The position numbers and the translations under genes are program-made. Of a DNA stretch of 27,743 nt, positions 1-7,954 are shown piece after piece. The notes beneath the pieces were generated by a model. It was not told the origin of the DNA, searched no databases, and worked only from the letters and a program-made list of their open reading frames with translations. Positions within the stretch are counted from its first letter, which is position 1, and each line of letters opens with the position of its first letter. The DNA is from Clostridiales bacterium (GTDB lineage: Bacteria > Bacillota_A > Clostridia > Peptostreptococcales > Anaerovoracaceae), in assembly GCA_024697655.1 (NCBI GenBank), contig JAILFI010000060.1, positions 1-27,743 on the forward strand, read 5' to 3'.

Positions 1-257
1 GCCTCGTTGAAACGCTTCGTCAGTCTGGAAACTTTACGGCTGGCAGCCTTCTTGTTAAGGGTACCCTTAGCAGCTGCCTGCATGAGTTTCTTCTCGGCCA
101 GTTTGAGCTGTTCAGCGGCTGTTTCGATGTCGCCTTCAGCAACTGCAGCTTCAAAGCTCTTCAGGATCGCCTTGATGTGCGCCTTGACTCTCTTGTTGCG
201 TGCAGTCTTTCTGTCGATGACCTTGATACGTTTCTTTGCGGATTTGATATTTGCCAT
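1..257 (-). CDS. rpsT: 30S ribosomal protein S20 (3' end cut by window edge)
   Basis: The reverse strand from ATG at 257 encodes a lysine/arginine-rich protein beginning MANIKSAKKRIKVIDRKTA, the typical start of bacterial S20, a primary 16S rRNA-binding protein of the small subunit. About 85 codons are present and the family is usually 85 to 90 residues, so only the last few residues and the stop lie outside the window. A GGGGTG ribosome binding site lies just upstream of the ATG. The gene is divergent from lepA, a common arrangement in Bacillota. The + strand frame over the same bases is a shadow. Confidence 0.95.
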   Translation of the reverse strand, partial: MANIKSAKKRIKVIDRKTARNKRVKAHIKAILKSFEAAVAEGDIETAAEQLKLAEKKLMQAAAKGTLNKKAASRKVSRLTKRFNE

Positions 258-309
258 TTGTTTTCACCCCACTTTGCTTATACATTGGCTTTCAAACTCA
301 CTGCGAATA

Positions 310-338
310 AGTATATAGCATGATATCGTTGAAATCAA
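310..338 (-). promoter_or_regulatory. Sigma-A type promoter of rpsT
   Basis: On the - strand there is a -35 TTGATT (333-338), a 17-base spacer and a -10 TATACT (310-315). This would start transcription about 50 bases upstream of the rpsT ATG. Its -35 overlaps the -35 of the divergent lepA promoter. Confidence 0.6.
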
Positions 339-357
339 GGGGAAAATGAAGTAAAAT
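329..357 (+). promoter_or_regulatory. Sigma-A type promoter of lepA
   Basis: The -35 is TTGAAA (329-334), the spacer 17 bases and the -10 TAAAAT (352-357), about 40 bases before the lepA start. The -35 shares bases 333-334 with the rpsT -35 on the other strand. Confidence 0.65.
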
Positions 358-396
358 ACACCCATATGACGCAGGCACATCGGAGAATCGCATAGT

Positions 397-2208
397 ATGT
401 CAAATTATAAAGAAAACATCCGTAATTTCAGCATCATCGCACACATCGATCACGGCAAGTCCACATTGGCGGACCGCATCCTCGAACTGACCGGATGCGT
501 TTCCAAAAGGGATATGAAGGAGCAGTTCCTGGACAACATGGAACTGGAACGGGAACGCGGCATCACCATCAAGCTGCAGACCACGCGCCTTGCTTACAAG
601 GCGAAAGATGGCCAGGAGTACATCTTCAACCTGATCGATACCCCGGGACACGTGGACTTCACGTATGAAGTGTCGCGCAGCCTGGCCGCCTGCGAAGGGG
701 CGGTGCTTGTCGTGGACGCGACGCAGGGGGTAGAGGCGCAGACGCTTGCGAATGTGTACCTGGCGATGAACGAGGATCTGGAGATCGTGCCGGTCCTCAA
801 CAAGATCGACCTGCCGAGCGCCCGCCCGGATGAGGTCAAGATGGAGATCGAGGATGTTATCGGGATCGAAGCGCTCGATGCGCCGCTCGTCTCCGCCAAG
901 GAAGGTACGGGGGTGCCGGATCTGCTCGAGGAGATCGTCGCCAAGATCCCGGCGCCGGAAGGCGACGAGAATGCGCCGCTGAAAGCACTGATCTTCGACT
1001 CGGTCTATGACAACTACAAAGGGGTCATCATTTATACAAGGGTGTTCGACGGGGAAGTGAAGACTGGCGACAACATCCTGCTCATGAATACGAAAAAGAA
1101 GTACGAGGTCACCGAAGTCGGGACGATGTCCCCGGGGCCTGTGCCTTGTAAAGAACTGAAAGCCGGCGAAGTTGGCTACATTTGCGCGAGCATCAAGGAA
1201 GTCAAGGATGCACGCGTTGGCGATACCATCACGCTGCAGAGCCGTCCCGCGGACGCGCCGCTGCCCGGCTACAAGCAGGCGCAGTCCATGGTCTACTGCG
1301 GCATCTATCCGGCAGAGGGCGAGAAATACGAGAACGTCAAGGACGCGCTCGAAAAACTGCAGGTCAATGACGCGGCGTTCCGGTTCGAGCCGGAGACGTC
1401 CACGGCACTGGGTTACGGCTTCCGGTGCGGCTTCCTCGGCCTGCTCCATATGGAGATCATCGTCGAGCGGCTGGAGCGCGAGTTCGATCTGGCGGTCATC
1501 ACGACATCCCCGAGCGTCATCTACAAAGTCATCAAGACGGACGGCACGGAACTCTTCGTACAGAATCCGAGCAACCTGCCCGAGCCCACTGAGATCCGGC
1601 ATATCGAAGAGCCGATCGTCAAGGCGGACATCATGGTCCCGAAGGAATACGTCGGCAATATCATGGAGATCTGCCAGCAGCGGCGCGGCACGATGCTGCA
1701 TATGGAATACATCACCGCGACGCGCGTGCTGCTGCATTATGAAATGCCGCTCAACGAAGTCATCTACGACTTCTTTGACGCGATCAAGTCCAAGACGAGA
1801 GGGTACGGCTCGCTCGACTACGAGTTCATCCGCTACGAGCCGAGCAAACTGGTCAAACTCGACATCATGCTGAACAGGGAGATCGTCGACGCATTCTCTA
1901 TGATCGTACACGAACAGAAGGCGTATGAGCGGGCACGCTTTGTCTGCCAGAAACTCAAAGAGGTCATCCCGATGCACCAGTTCGAGGTGCCGATCCAGGC
2001 ATGCATCGGACAGAAGATCATCGCCAGAGAAACGGTCCGCGCGTACCGCAAAGACGTTATCGCGAAGTGCTACGGCGGCGATATCTCCCGTAAGAAAAAA
2101 CTGCTCGAAAAGCAGAAAGAGGGCAAGAAGCGCATGCGTCAGTTCGGTACGGTCGAAGTGCCGCAGGAAGCGTTCACGGCAGTACTCAAGTTCGACGATA
2201 AAAAGTAG
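397..2208 (+). CDS. lepA: Elongation factor 4 (LepA GTPase)
   Basis: A 603-residue translational GTPase of the usual LepA length. G-domain motifs are in order near the N-terminus: AHIDHGKST (P-loop), RGITI (switch I), DTPGHVDF (G3), NKIDLPSA (G4) and SAKEG (G5). EF-G-like domains follow, then the LepA-specific C-terminal domain ([31 protein letters not shown]). LepA acts on ribosomes and is linked to 30S biogenesis and back-translocation. The ATG at 397 gives the canonical N-terminus ([21 protein letters not shown]); GGAG at about 382-385 is a rather distant ribosome binding site. A strong terminator follows at 2236. The long reverse-strand frame over this gene is a coding shadow. Confidence 0.98.
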   Translation: MSNYKENIRNFSIIAHIDHGKSTLADRILELTGCVSKRDMKEQFLDNMELERERGITIKLQTTRLAYKAKDGQEYIFNLIDTPGHVDFTYEVSRSLAACEGAVLVVDATQGVEAQTLANVYLAMNEDLEIVPVLNKIDLPSARPDEVKMEIEDVIGIEALDAPLVSAKEGTGVPDLLEEIVAKIPAPEGDENAPLKALIFDSVYDNYKGVIIYTRVFDGEVKTGDNILLMNTKKKYEVTEVGTMSPGPVPCKELKAGEVGYICASIKEVKDARVGDTITLQSRPADAPLPGYKQAQSMVYCGIYPAEGEKYENVKDALEKLQVNDAAFRFEPETSTALGYGFRCGFLGLLHMEIIVERLEREFDLAVITTSPSVIYKVIKTDGTELFVQNPSNLPEPTEIRHIEEPIVKADIMVPKEYVGNIMEICQQRRGTMLHMEYITATRVLLHYEMPLNEVIYDFFDAIKSKTRGYGSLDYEFIRYEPSKLVKLDIMLNREIVDAFSMIVHEQKAYERARFVCQKLKEVIPMHQFEVPIQACIGQKIIARETVRAYRKDVIAKCYGGDISRKKKLLEKQKEGKKRMRQFGTVEVPQEAFTAVLKFDDKK

Positions 2209-2235
2209 GCGTAAAGATGCGTCATGAATGAGAAG

Positions 2236-2265
2236 AGCGATTCCTTGAAAGGGGAATCGCTTTTT
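2236..2265 (+). terminator. Rho-independent terminator of lepA
   Basis: AGCGATTCC (2236-2244) pairs perfectly with GGAATCGCT (2253-2261) around an 8-base loop and is followed by a T run (2261-2265). It lies 27 bases after the lepA stop. Confidence 0.85.
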
Positions 2266-2312
2266 ATGACCTGAAAGCGATGCATTTTTCAGTACTTTAG
2301 AACGATATAGTA

Positions 2313-2341
2313 TAGAAAACTTTTTCATATCATGGTATGAT
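2313..2341 (+). promoter_or_regulatory. Probable promoter of the putP-like gene
   Basis: TAGAAA (2313-2318), a 17-base spacer and TATGAT (2336-2341) with an extended -10 TG at 2333-2334. The start codon is about 60 bases downstream. The -35 is only a partial match. Confidence 0.5.
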
Positions 2342-2404
2342 TATTCATCACTTGCTTTTTGGATTAGCCGGTGCAATGCAGTACCGGCGGGGAAGGAACC
2401 AATT

Positions 2405-3919
2405 ATGAATTGGGAACTGATCACCTTTGTAGCCTACTTCGTGATCCTGCTCGGAGTAGCTTCCGTCTTTTTCTTTAACGGGTCCAACCGCGACCAGGAA
2501 GACTTCTTCCTCGGCGGCCGTTCGATGGGCCCGTGGGTCACAGCGCTCTCCGCACAGGCGTCGGATATGTCCGCCTGGCTTTTGATGGGGCTGCCGGGAT
2601 CGATCCTGGCGTTCGGCTTCGGGCAGATGTGGATCGGCATCGGTCTGGCGATCGGCACGGCGGCCAACTGGATCCTCTGCGCCAAACGCCTCAGAACATT
2701 CTCGAAGGCGGCGGATGATGCGATCACACTGCCGCAGTATCTGGCCAACCGCTTTGCGACGAGTTCGAAAACACTGCAGGTCATCTGCGCGATCATCTTC
2801 CTGTTCTGCTACACGATCTATGTCGCCTCGGCGTTCGTCGCCGGCACATCGGTCTTTGAGATGCTGTTCCCCAATGTGGAATCGCAGACAGCGATGATCA
2901 TCTTTGCGCTGATCATCATCGGCTATACCTTCCTCGGCGGCTTCAAGGCGGTCTGCTGGACGGACTTTTTCCAGGGACTTCTTATGATGGGTGCGCTTAT
3001 GGCAGTGCCGATCGTGATCCTCGCGACGCACCAGGCGCTCGACACAGCAGCGCTCAGCGCAGTCTATGAATACACCGATGCGTCCGGCGAAGTCGTCGCG
3101 TGCGACTTCGGCGCAGGACTCTTCTCCGCGAGCTGGCAGGACGTCGTGTCCGGACTCGGATGGGGACTCGGCTACTTTGGTATGCCGCATATTCTGGTAC
3201 GCTTCATGTCCATTGAGAAGCCTTCCATGATCAAAAAATCTTCGGTCGTGGCGATCGTCTGGGTCGTGATCTCGCTCGGTTCGGCTGTTCTGGTCGCGTA
3301 CTTCGGCCGCATGCTCGTGGCGGAAGAACTGCTGACAGTCGGTGCGCAGAAGACGGTCTTCATGTATCTTGCAAGGATGTTCTTCCCGGCGGCGGCCTGC
3401 GGACTGCTGCTGGCAGCGATCGTCGCAGCGTCGATCTCCACGGCGGATTCGCAGCTGCTCGTTGCGTCCAGCTCTTTCACATCCGACCTCTATAAGCCGA
3501 TTTTCCGCAAGGACGCTTCCGACCGGGAAACGCTGCTGATCGGCCGTCTGGTCGTCATTGTGGTCGCAGTCATCGCCTATATGCTTGCTTCCTCGCAGGG
3601 ATCCGGCGCGCAGGCGATCATGAACATGGTCGAGAATGCGTGGGGCGCGTTCGGCGCGGCGTTCGGACCGACGATCCTGCTGTCGTTGTTCTGGAGAGAT
3701 TTCAACTATAAAGGGGCGGTCGCCGGTGTCGTATCCGGCTTTGTGATCGACCTCGTATGGCTGTTCAAACTGACCCCGGTCACGGGCGTATACGAGATCG
3801 TACCGGGCTTTATCTGCAGTCTGATCATTGCTGTGCTCGTCTCCAAAGCATCCGGCAAACCGAGTGAAGGGGCGCTGGCGGTATACGATACAGCTATGAA
3901 AGAAGGTTTTGACGAGTAG
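2405..3919 (+). CDS. putP: Sodium/solute symporter, PutP (sodium/proline) type
   Basis: A 504-residue polytopic membrane protein of the SSS family. The N-terminus holds the first transmembrane helix followed by DFFLGGRSMGPWVTALSAQASDMSAW, the region that in PutP contributes to Na+ and proline binding. Later parts include GGFKAVCWTDFFQG and SISTADSQLLVASSS, the conserved TM8 segment with Na2-site serines and threonines. Length and hydrophobic pattern fit proline permease, which imports proline with Na+ at the cytoplasmic membrane. A good ribosome binding site (GGAAGG near 2391-2396) precedes the ATG. Exact substrate is inferred from overall resemblance; another amino acid or a betaine is possible. 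Confidence 0.88.
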   Translation: MNWELITFVAYFVILLGVASVFFFNGSNRDQEDFFLGGRSMGPWVTALSAQASDMSAWLLMGLPGSILAFGFGQMWIGIGLAIGTAANWILCAKRLRTFSKAADDAITLPQYLANRFATSSKTLQVICAIIFLFCYTIYVASAFVAGTSVFEMLFPNVESQTAMIIFALIIIGYTFLGGFKAVCWTDFFQGLLMMGALMAVPIVILATHQALDTAALSAVYEYTDASGEVVACDFGAGLFSASWQDVVSGLGWGLGYFGMPHILVRFMSIEKPSMIKKSSVVAIVWVVISLGSAVLVAYFGRMLVAEELLTVGAQKTVFMYLARMFFPAAACGLLLAAIVAASISTADSQLLVASSSFTSDLYKPIFRKDASDRETLLIGRLVVIVVAVIAYMLASSQGSGAQAIMNMVENAWGAFGAAFGPTILLSLFWRDFNYKGAVAGVVSGFVIDLVWLFKLTPVTGVYEIVPGFICSLIIAVLVSKASGKPSEGALAVYDTAMKEGFDE

Positions 3920-3946
3920 CGATTCCTCGCATATAACGAAATGCAG

Positions 3947-3975
3947 CACCCTCGCAGCCGCGGGGGTGTTATACT
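3947..3975 (+). terminator. Terminator-like hairpin merged with an extended -10 promoter
   Basis: CACCCTCGC (3947-3955) pairs with GCGGGGGTG (3960-3968), with one G-T pair and an AGCC loop. The T tract is weak (TTATACT). The right arm's final TG (3967-3968) plus TATACT (3970-3975) forms an extended -10 with no good -35, so the same bases may end the putP transcript and start that of the hydroxyacid dehydrogenase. Confidence 0.5.
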
Positions 3976-4002
3976 GAGAAGGTAAATACAGGAGGCAAAG
4001 AG

Positions 4003-4971
4003 ATGAGTGAAATCTATGAAGGCGGCGTGAACGCCAGGACAGTGGTCCTTAATGCAGCAAAGATGAACTTTGATGGAAAACTCGACTTTTCGGTGCTGTC
4101 CGATGAAGTGCAGGAGTTTGACGATACTGCGGAATCGCAGGTCCTGCAGCGCATCCAGGGGGCAGACATCGTCGTGACCAAGGAAATGCCGCTCTCCGGT
4201 GATACGATCAGACAGTTCCCGGACAGCGTGAAACTGATCAATGAAGCGGGAACAGGCTACAACAATCTGGATCTGGCTGCCGCGAAGGAAAAAGGCATCA
4301 CTGTGTGCAACATCCCGGCGTACAGTTCGGAGCGTGTCGCGCATACAGCGGTCATGATGATCCTCAATCTGAGTTCCTCCATGCAGATGCAGATGCGCAT
4401 GCTGGAGGCCGGTGACCGCAGCAATTTCAGCGAGCATCTGATGGTGGATCACGTAGAGGTGAACGGTAAGACGCTGGGCGTTGTCGGCGCTGGCCATATC
4501 GGCAGGGAAGTCATCAAGGTCGCGCAGGCGCTCAGGATGAACGTACTGATTTATACCAGGACACCGAAAGACGACGGACTGACCTATGTCTCTTTGGAAG
4601 AACTGCTCGCAAAGAGCGATTATGTGACCCTGCACTGCCCGCTGAACGATGCGACCCGGCATCTGATCGGTAAAGAACAGCTCGCCATGATGAAAGACTC
4701 GGCGTTCCTGATCAACACGGCCCGCGGTGCACTCATCGACGAACCGGCGCTGATTGAAGCGCTTGAAAACGGCGTCATCGCAGGTGCGGGACTCGACGTG
4801 CAGGAGACGGAACCGCCCGCGGACGACAGTCCGCTCTACGATATGCCGAATGTGATCCTCACACCGCACATGGGATGGAAGGGACTTGAGACCCGCCAGC
4901 GGCTTGTTGACATCCTGGCTGCGAATATCCGCGCATTCGTAAACGGCGAACCGCAGAACGTGGTTGGCTGA
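4003..4971 (+). CDS. D-2-hydroxyacid dehydrogenase, NAD(P)-dependent (glycerate/hydroxypyruvate type)
   Basis: A 322-residue member of the D-isomer-specific 2-hydroxyacid dehydrogenase family. The Rossmann motif GVVGAGHIGREV is at residues 159-170. The catalytic triad is Arg241 (NTARGALID), Glu270 (DVQETEP) and His289 (TPHMGWKG). These enzymes reversibly reduce 2-oxoacids in the cytoplasm. The C-terminal segment resembles glycerate dehydrogenase (HprA), so hydroxypyruvate/glycerate or glyoxylate is a plausible substrate, but D-lactate or branched 2-oxoacids cannot be excluded. A clear GGAGG (about 3991-3995) supports the start. The LysE-family exporter follows after 34 bases, suggesting co-transcription and a link to amino-acid or oxoacid metabolism. 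Confidence 0.88.
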   Translation: MSEIYEGGVNARTVVLNAAKMNFDGKLDFSVLSDEVQEFDDTAESQVLQRIQGADIVVTKEMPLSGDTIRQFPDSVKLINEAGTGYNNLDLAAAKEKGITVCNIPAYSSERVAHTAVMMILNLSSSMQMQMRMLEAGDRSNFSEHLMVDHVEVNGKTLGVVGAGHIGREVIKVAQALRMNVLIYTRTPKDDGLTYVSLEELLAKSDYVTLHCPLNDATRHLIGKEQLAMMKDSAFLINTARGALIDEPALIEALENGVIAGAGLDVQETEPPADDSPLYDMPNVILTPHMGWKGLETRQRLVDILAANIRAFVNGEPQNVVG

Positions 4972-5005
4972 CGGTAGAGAAGCAATGAGGCGCTGACAAA
5001 CGAAC

Positions 5006-5620
5006 ATGAAAACCTATCTGGACGGACTGAAGTTTGGCATGCTGCTGCAAATCGCCATCGGGCCGATGTGCCTGATGGTGTTCTCGACTGCCCAGAATGC
5101 CGGTTTCCGGCATGCTATGGCATTCGTTCTGGCAGTCACACTCGTCGACGCGTTTTACATCGCGCTGGCAGCGTTGGGGGTCAGCCGTCTGCTGGAGAAT
5201 GAGAACCGGAAAAAGGCGCTCCGGCTGATCGGCGGACTGGTGCTGATCGGCTTTGGTGCCGGCATTGCGCTGTCCGTCTTCGGAATCGACATCCTTCCCG
5301 TGCTTCGAATCCAGACGGATTCATCCAGCATCTTCATACAGGGACTGATCATGACGCTGTCCAACCCGCTGACAATTGTGTTCTGGGGAAGCGTCCTGAC
5401 CGCGAAGATCGCGGACGAAGGTCTGAAGAAAGGGGATCTGGCGTCTTTCTCATGCGGTGCTGTTTCCGCGACGGTCCTCTTCATGACATGCGTTGCTGCT
5501 CTCGGGACCGTGCTCAGCACATTCCTCCCGGACCGCGCAGCTGCGGGACTCAACCTGCTCGTTGGCCTGCTGATCGTTTTCTTCGGTCTCAGGATGCTGA
5601 TGCGCCGCAGCGATTCCTGA
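5006..5620 (+). CDS. LysE/RhtB-family amino-acid exporter
   Basis: A 204-residue hydrophobic protein with about six predicted membrane segments. The LysE signature region IAIGPMCLMVFSTAQNAGFRHAM is near the N-terminus and TLSNPLTIVFWGSVL lies mid-protein. Family members export amino acids or related small molecules across the cytoplasmic membrane by proton exchange. The ribosome binding site is poor (only ATGAGG nearby), and the reading frame of an upstream ATG stops at once, so 5006 is the likely start, possibly coupled to the preceding dehydrogenase. The substrate is not evident. Confidence 0.82.
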   Translation: MKTYLDGLKFGMLLQIAIGPMCLMVFSTAQNAGFRHAMAFVLAVTLVDAFYIALAALGVSRLLENENRKKALRLIGGLVLIGFGAGIALSVFGIDILPVLRIQTDSSSIFIQGLIMTLSNPLTIVFWGSVLTAKIADEGLKKGDLASFSCGAVSATVLFMTCVAALGTVLSTFLPDRAAAGLNLLVGLLIVFFGLRMLMRRSDS

Positions 5621-5642
5621 AAAGCATTGAAATAACAACGAA

Positions 5643-5677
5643 AAATCCGCACTTTGCTGTTGACAGAGCGCGGATTT
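5643..5677 (+). terminator. Inverted repeat at the 3' side of the exporter gene (possible terminator)
   Basis: AAATCCGC (5643-5650) pairs with GCGGATTT (5670-5677) across a 19-base loop. The loop contains the -35 of the following rplU promoter, so transcripts from that promoter lack the left arm. The trailing T tract is weak. Confidence 0.45.
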
Positions 5678-5688
5678 CGTGTTAAATT
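5660..5688 (+). promoter_or_regulatory. Promoter of the rplU-rpmA operon
   Basis: A consensus -35 TTGACA (5660-5665), a 17-base spacer and TAAATT (5683-5688). It lies about 90 bases before rplU, leaving room for the structured leader. The strong -35 suits a ribosomal protein operon. Confidence 0.7.
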
Positions 5689-5720
5689 ATCATGGTTGCC
5701 GCACAGAACGGGTCATTTAA

Positions 5721-5760
5721 GATGCGAAAGGTTCGCATCACCCTCGATGGCGAGACAGGT
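5721..5760 (+). ncRNA. Probable ribosomal L21 leader RNA
   Basis: The leader has a perfect hairpin GATGCGAA/TTCGCATC around an AGG loop (5721-5739), then CCCTCGATGGCGAGACAGG (5741-5759). It lies just before the rplU ribosome binding site. Position and shape match the L21 leader family of Bacillota, thought to mediate autoregulation by L21. This is recognised by eye; a covariance-model search would settle it. Confidence 0.6.
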
Positions 5761-5779
5761 AAGAGGAGGAAAAAGCAAC

Positions 5780-6280
5780 ATGTACGCAATTATTGAAACA
5801 GGCGGTAAGCAGTACCGTGTCCAGGAAGGTGACGTCATCACCATCGAAAAGCTGAACGCGGAAGTCGGCGAAAAGGTCACCTTTGATAAGGTCCTCGTCA
5901 TGGGCGAAGGCGCTGATGCTAAGATCGGCACTCCCTATGTCGGCGAGAACGTTTACGGCGAAGTCGTAGAGAATGGCAAAGGCAAGAAGGTCATCATCTA
6001 CAAGTACAAGGCAAAGAAAGACTACAGAAAGAAGCAGGGTCACAGACAGCCGTTCACAAAGGTAGAGATCACCGGGATCGGCGCTGACAAGCAGCCTGAA
6101 AAGAAGGCAGCTGCTCCCAAAGAAGCGCCCGTAGAGGCTGCTGCTGAGGAAGCTAAGGAAGCCGTCAGCATGTCCATGAAGAAGGACGAGCTCATTGCTT
6201 TCGCGGAAGCCCATGATATCAAAGTCGATGCCAAGGCGACCAAGCAGGCCATCATCGACACCATCAACGAAAACCTGTAA
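5780..6280 (+). CDS. rplU: 50S ribosomal protein L21 with a C-terminal helix-extension-helix-like domain
   Basis: Residues 1 to about 103 are a normal L21 ([42 protein letters not shown]), a 23S rRNA-binding protein. The usual protein stops there. This one is 166 residues and continues with an Ala/Glu/Lys/Pro-rich linker (about 104-130), then a compact segment with [20 protein letters not shown] and a final helix [13 protein letters not shown]. That pattern resembles HeH/SAP/Rho-N-like nucleic-acid-binding folds. The ATG at 5780 is chosen because it gives the canonical L21 start and has AGGAGG just upstream; the open frame extending back to 5654 is not used. rpmA follows after 26 bases with no gene between. 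Confidence 0.95.
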   Translation: MYAIIETGGKQYRVQEGDVITIEKLNAEVGEKVTFDKVLVMGEGADAKIGTPYVGENVYGEVVENGKGKKVIIYKYKAKKDYRKKQGHRQPFTKVEITGIGADKQPEKKAAAPKEAPVEAAAEEAKEAVSMSMKKDELIAFAEAHDIKVDAKATKQAIIDTINENL

Positions 6281-6306
6281 TCACGAAATAGATCGGAGGA
6301 AAAGAC

Positions 6307-6567
6307 ATGTCCAGTAAGAAAGGTGTATCGAGCTCCAAGAACGGCCGCGACTCTGAGTCGAAACGTCTTGGCGTCAAAGTCGGCAATGGCCAGTATGTCA
6401 GCGCAGGCAGCATCATCATGCGTCAGCGCGGCACGAAGATCCATCCGGGCAACAACGTCGGCATCGGCGGCGACGACACTCTGTTCGCCAAGATCGACGG
6501 CGCGGTCAAGTTCGAGAGAAAAGACAAGAAGCGTAAGCAGGTCAGCGTTTACGCCCAGGAGAACTAA
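6307..6567 (+). CDS. rpmA: 50S ribosomal protein L27, without the cleavable Bacillota N-terminal extension
   Basis: An 86-residue L27 with the conserved [20 protein letters not shown] start, which reaches toward the peptidyl transferase centre, and [33 protein letters not shown] sits 8 to 10 bases before the ATG. In most Bacillota, L27 carries about nine extra residues with an LQFF-type motif removed by the Prp protease, encoded between rplU and rpmA. Here the protein begins MSSKKGV and no prp lies in the 26-base gap, so processing seems unnecessary. A strong terminator follows. Confidence 0.97.
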   Translation: MSSKKGVSSSKNGRDSESKRLGVKVGNGQYVSAGSIIMRQRGTKIHPGNNVGIGGDDTLFAKIDGAVKFERKDKKRKQVSVYAQEN

Positions 6568-6581
6568 GAAAGACTGATGCG

Positions 6582-6609
6582 GAGCCCCTTTTCTAAAAGG
6601 GGCTCTTTT
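6582..6609 (+). terminator. Rho-independent terminator after rpmA
   Basis: GAGCCCCTTTT (6582-6592) is followed by AAAAGGGGCTC (6595-6605) and a TTTT run. It lies only about 20 bases before the obgE start and no promoter fits between, so it may act as a partial terminator lowering obgE relative to the ribosomal genes. Confidence 0.85.
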
Positions 6610-6629
6610 ATGTTTAAAAAGGAGCAGAC

Positions 6630-7922
6630 ATGTTTGTCGACAGAGCGGTCATCACCATCCGTTCCGGCAGGGGCGGCAATGGTGCGGTGACCTTCAGAAG
6701 AGAACCCTTCGTACCGGAAGGCGGTCCCGACGGCGGGGACGGCGGCAAGGGCGGCGATATCGTCTTTGTGGCCGATCACAGCCTCAGGACATTGATGGAT
6801 TTCCGGTACAGGACCAAATACGAAGCAGAGAACGGGCAGAACGGCATGCACAAGAAAAAGTACGGCAAAGCCGGACAGGATCTTGTCATCCGTGTTCCGG
6901 AAGGTACCCAGGTGTTCGATCAGGAGACCGGCCACCTTATGAAGGACCTCCTGCATGACGGAGATTCTTTTGTGGCGGCAAAAGGCGGCAAGGGCGGTAA
7001 GGGAAATGTCCATTTCAAGAGTTCCGTGCGCCAGGCGCCCAATTTCGCGGAAGCCGGCGGTGAAGCTAAAGAACGGACCGTCATCCTCGAACTCAAACTG
7101 ATCGCGGACGTCGGACTGGTGGGATTCCCCAACGTCGGGAAGTCCACGCTTCTTTCCGTATCTTCGAAAGCCAAGCCGAAGATCGCCAATTATCACTTTA
7201 CGACGATCGACCCCAACCTCGGTGTCGTACGTGTCGGTGACGACGGGTTCGTCATGGCAGACATCGCCGGTATCATTGAAGGCGCCAGTGAGGGTGCCGG
7301 GATGGGGTTCCGGTTCCTGAAGCACATCGAGCGTACCAAGGTGCTGATCCACGTCGTAGACGTTTCCGGTAGCGAAGGGCGCGATCCGATCGAAGATTTC
7401 GACAAGATCAACGCGGAGCTTGAGGCGTATTCGGCATCGCTCCTGAAAAAGCCGATGCTGGTGGCGGCGAACAAGATCGATCTTTTGCCCAATGATGATG
7501 ACGAAACGCTCGACCGGTTCACGGATTACGTCGAAAGCAAAGGCTACCGCGTTTTCCCGGTCTCCGCACCGATCAACTACGGTACGGAAGAACTTCTGAA
7601 AGCGGCGCTCGAAGCGCTGGCACGCGCGGAAGAAGAACCGGACGAAGAGGTCGAAATGTTCGACTTTGAACTGGAAGACAACGATCCGGACTACCGGACG
7701 ATCCACATTGATCAGGATGAAGACGGAGCGTTTGTGCTCTCCGGCAAACAACTGATGAAAATTTTCCGCTCGACCAACTTCTACGATATGGGGTCGCTGC
7801 GGTATCTCTATAAGTACATCGAAAAAAGCGGCATCATCGCTGAACTCAGGGAAATGGGGCTCGAGGAGGGCGACACCATCCGGATCGATGATTTTGAATT
7901 CGAGTATGTGGACGAGTTTTAG
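6630..7922 (+). CDS. obgE: Obg/CgtA family GTPase
   Basis: A 430-residue protein with the three-part Obg layout. The glycine-rich Obg fold covers about 1-158 (GGPDGGDGGKGGDI, AAKGGKGGKGNVHF). The G domain follows with GFPNVGKST (165-173), FTTIDPNLG, DIAGIIEGA and NKIDLL. An OCT domain occupies about 355-430 (FVLSGKQLMKIFRSTNFYD to the acidic end). Obg is an essential 50S assembly GTPase linked to (p)ppGpp in many bacteria. AAAGGAG precedes the ATG. The acidic stretch EEEPDEEVEMFDFELEDND joins the G and OCT domains. The HD-domain gene follows after 32 bases, suggesting co-transcription. Confidence 0.97.
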   Translation: MFVDRAVITIRSGRGGNGAVTFRREPFVPEGGPDGGDGGKGGDIVFVADHSLRTLMDFRYRTKYEAENGQNGMHKKKYGKAGQDLVIRVPEGTQVFDQETGHLMKDLLHDGDSFVAAKGGKGGKGNVHFKSSVRQAPNFAEAGGEAKERTVILELKLIADVGLVGFPNVGKSTLLSVSSKAKPKIANYHFTTIDPNLGVVRVGDDGFVMADIAGIIEGASEGAGMGFRFLKHIERTKVLIHVVDVSGSEGRDPIEDFDKINAELEAYSASLLKKPMLVAANKIDLLPNDDDETLDRFTDYVESKGYRVFPVSAPINYGTEELLKAALEALARAEEEPDEEVEMFDFELEDNDPDYRTIHIDQDEDGAFVLSGKQLMKIFRSTNFYDMGSLRYLYKYIEKSGIIAELREMGLEEGDTIRIDDFEFEYVDEF

Positions 7923-7954
7923 CAGACGGCAGGCGTTGAAAGGAAAGGTCATCC

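Noticed and set aside
400..2328. 642-residue open frame on the - strand across lepA
   Set aside because: It mirrors lepA, a certain gene, has no recognisable domain and arises from the codon pattern of GC-rich genes.
2348..3949. 533-residue open frame on the - strand across putP
   Set aside because: Composition dominated by Arg, Asp and His, with no domain; a shadow of the symporter gene.
5654..5779. N-terminal extension of L21 from an upstream ATG
   Set aside because: It crosses the promoter and the L21 leader; the ATG at 5780 has the ribosome binding site and gives the canonical protein.
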